Part shown: positions 63,201-64,000 of the stretch, piece by piece
How the letters are laid out: each line of letters begins with the position of its first letter
Position numbering within the stretch: the first letter of the stretch is position 1
Assembly (NCBI RefSeq): GCF_021287135.1
Contig: NZ_JAJTBB010000020.1
Span: 62,001 to 126,000, forward strand
Source: Acidovorax sp.
GTDB taxonomy: Bacteria; Pseudomonadota; Gammaproteobacteria; Burkholderiales; Burkholderiaceae_C
Direction of reading: 5' to 3'
Length of the DNA: 64,000 nucleotides
Notes under the pieces: model-generated
Told to the model about the DNA's origin: nothing
Database searches by the model: none
What the model saw: only the letters and a program-made list of their open reading frames with translations
Translations under genes and position numbers: made by a program

Positions 63201-64000
63201 CCAGCTACACCTTCGTGCAGGCCGCGCCTACGCTGGCCAGCGCCAGCCCCGCCAGCGCTCCCCCGGCAGGCGGCACCGGCGTGGTGCTCACCGGCACCGG
63301 CTTTGTCGGCGTGACGTCCGTCACCTTTGGAGGCACGGCCGCGCCGTCGTTCACCGTGAACAGCGCCACCCAGATCACCGCCGTCACCCCGGCGCATCCT
63401 GCCGGGCCCGCCGCAGTGCAGGTCACCACCGCCGACGGCACGGCCACGCTGGCCAGCGGTTTTGTCTATGCCGACACCCCCCTCGCCGGAGCCTGCGGCG
63501 CGGCGGCCGGCCAGGCTGCCCTGCTGGCGCCTTCCGGCGCGGGGCTGTGCAGCGCCGGCGTGGCCAGCGCTGTGGCCTCGGCCGATGGAGAACACGCCTG
63601 GACCTGCGCGGGCACCCATGGAGGCGCGGATTCGCCGCGCTGCTCGGCGCCCTGGGCCTCGGCCGGCGGCACCGGCGGGCGTACCGCCCTGGCGCTGCCC
63701 GCGACCGGCAACAACGGCTGGACCCTGGGCGAGGCCGCTGTGCAGGGCAGCCTGCCGGCCCCGCTGCCGCAGGGCGCCAGCTCGCCCTACCTGCCGCTGC
63801 AGCTCACGCTGGCCGGCGGTGCGGCAGGGTCGAGCGCGCGGGTCACGGTGCACTACAGCGAGCCCGTGCCTCCGGGCGCGGTGTACTACAAGCACGGCCC
63901 CAGCCCGGAGGGCTTGAACTGCACGGGGGCCACGGCCTGTGCGCAGCCGCACTGGTACCCGCTGCCGGCCAGCGCCGCCGATTTCGCGGCGGACCGGCGC
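60212..64000 (+). CDS. Second giant secreted TIG-repeat protein, 5' part
   Basis: At least 1263 residues, open at the right edge. Signal peptide about 1-24 (ending GPAAA). An N-terminal beta domain to about 171 has a Cys pair (MQVCEEGS, VNCEPF). Then eleven IPT/TIG domains of about 83 residues lie between about 172 and 1087, each with a GPxAGGTxVxITG start, a VxFGG middle and an SDTQITAxTPAHAAG-like segment. A cysteine-containing region (GEHAWTCAGTHGG, RCSAPWAS) and a segment like the choice-of-anchor region of the first giant protein (VYYKHGPSPEGLNC) follow. An IPTL-CTERM tail probably lies outside the window. The frame was followed through without a stop. Confidence 0.88.
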   Translation, partial: MRTLIYRLAALLMAAFALCGPAAAYMLFDDFAHVYNVTLVSGSGQWLGNRIAVGPNPVTVEEVKINVASRSGTGRLDMQVCEEGSNTTPVNCEPFAMDQLSYGERTFTGTFTAAANSNLWVILRPEVGVPSSYTLALAADDNFGLFSENGGTTWRTGESTVSMRVRGVVAMPPTVVGIAPAEGPTAGGTPVVISGSQLSDVRAVRFGGQNAASFTAESDTRLVATTPAGPAGLAVVELVNDFGTAASATSFNYVNRAAPSIASVQPAQGPASGGTQVVIHGADFDSVTAVRFGGTAVGFTANGSQITAITPAMAPGPVAVEVATPFGTATGSFSALGAPTLSNVSPGYGTQAGGTLVTITGSGLATTTGVTFGGTSANSVTVVNDGQITAVTPASTGASVVPMVVTTLGGTSNPVIFEYTAVPVLDSISPAQVSVAGGSTVTLNGQNLAGASVSVDGMGISWISRTATQITFTAPARSAGSSEVRVTSLGGSSQPLVLTYVGPPSVSGVQPAAGPVAGGTAVLVYGQGFLGTSSVAFGGTPAPQFTVVSDTLIDAVAPAHAAGAVSLVVTTVGGTGNVGYTYNYPQPTVSGFAPQTGPVPGGTAVTITGTGFTGALGVRFGGTLAPSMTVRSDTQITATTPAGTPGNAVVSVVTPGGQTDASARFTYVTTPTLTAVQPSSGPVAGGTQVLLSGSGFTGATAVSFGGTPAPSFTVNGDSQITATAPAHAAGNAAVQVTTPGGVASGATFAYVAAPVITAVQPNRGPLAGGSTVLISGSGLSGVVDVRFGGTAAIGWTVLSDSQLNVTLPDHAAGAVPLEVVTHSGTAAGGTFTFAPPPAITGLAPDAGPAGQATPVVITGTGFTGAIVVGFGTALAPSFTVDSDTQITATTPGSQPPGSVPVKVATPAGSATSAMSYLFAPTPVVSAVTPLQGPATGSATVTLTGSGFTRATELRFGTVPAASFTVDSDTQITAVTPAHAAGTAALQVTTPGGSATGASYTFVQAAPTLASASPASAPPAGGTGVVLTGTGFVGVTSVTFGGTAAPSFTVNSATQITAVTPAHPAGPAAVQVTTADGTATLASGFVYADTPLAGACGAAAGQAALLAPSGAGLCSAGVASAVASADGEHAWTCAGTHGGADSPRCSAPWASAGGTGGRTALALPATGNNGWTLGEAAVQGSLPAPLPQGASSPYLPLQLTLAGGAAGSSARVTVHYSEPVPPGAVYYKHGPSPEGLNCTGATACAQPHWYPLPASAADFAADRR

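Noticed and set aside
61067-63952. A long minus-strand frame opposite the second giant gene
   Set aside because: It mirrors the TIG repeats in a Gly/Arg-rich translation. The plus-strand frame has a signal peptide and eleven recognisable domains without a stop.

Overview
The window is about 64 kb of GC-rich DNA. It reads as a chromosomal segment of a betaproteobacterium of the family Comamonadaceae, most like Acidovorax. The basis is the codon use, the protein resemblances (YhdP/TIGR02099, DUF1631, Bug-type binding protein, IPTL-CTERM protein, fused indolepyruvate oxidoreductase) and dispersed intergenic palindromes that I recall from this family. No rRNA, tRNA, CRISPR array, transposase or integrase was recognised. 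Apart from one accessory block at the right end it looks like ordinary chromosome.

Layout. 1-10.9 kb: 5' part of glnE, divergent from a YhdP-type AsmA protein, a Nit-type amidohydrolase, a PAS histidine kinase with a FixJ-type regulator, an OmpA lipoprotein, a tiny membrane ORF and mltA. 11-18 kb (minus strand): small secreted protein, MFS exporter, and the overlapping DUF3999/DUF2339 membrane pair. 18.1-22.4 kb: an Lrp regulator divergent from a fused indolepyruvate:ferredoxin oxidoreductase. 22.6-28.4 kb: yajC-secD-secF followed by a DUF1631 protein. 28.4-34.8 kb: lysM protein and dprA on the minus strand; def, BamE-like lipoprotein, fmt and azlCD on the plus strand. 34.9-42.4 kb: pgk, two outer-membrane-type lipoproteins (one FlgO-like), pyrF, a LysR regulator, a Bug periplasmic binding protein coupled to an aspartoacylase-family enzyme, and a hot-dog thioesterase. 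42.7-48.8 kb: a chemoreceptor behind a Crp/Fnr-type site, an EnvZ/OmpR-type pair facing a small secreted repeat protein across a strong TGTCAT dyad, and an esterase. 48.9-51.9 kb: uvrA.

Accessory block, 52.0-64.0 kb. A sigma70-like promoter precedes a GNAT acetyltransferase fused to what looks like a DUF6916 domain. Three tandem phage-tail-collar (MdpB-like) proteins follow with gaps of 1-15 nt. Next come a 1177-residue secreted protein of IPT/TIG and putative Ig domains ending in an IPTL-CTERM sorting signal, an orphan adenylylsulfate kinase overlapping an AraC regulator, and a second giant secreted protein with eleven TIG repeats that runs off the window. This is the best candidate here for an undescribed surface or secreted system.

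Non-coding signal. Three kinds of structured repeat stand out. (i) A two-hairpin element occurs six times, each copy 3' of a gene and in that gene's orientation. (ii) Two large nested inverted repeats flank def-bamE; they share a 63-nt core whose central stem has changed sequence while staying perfectly paired. (iii) A 171-bp long hairpin lies in front of the Bug gene. These, the OmpR-type dyad and the Crp/Fnr-type site are described under findings.
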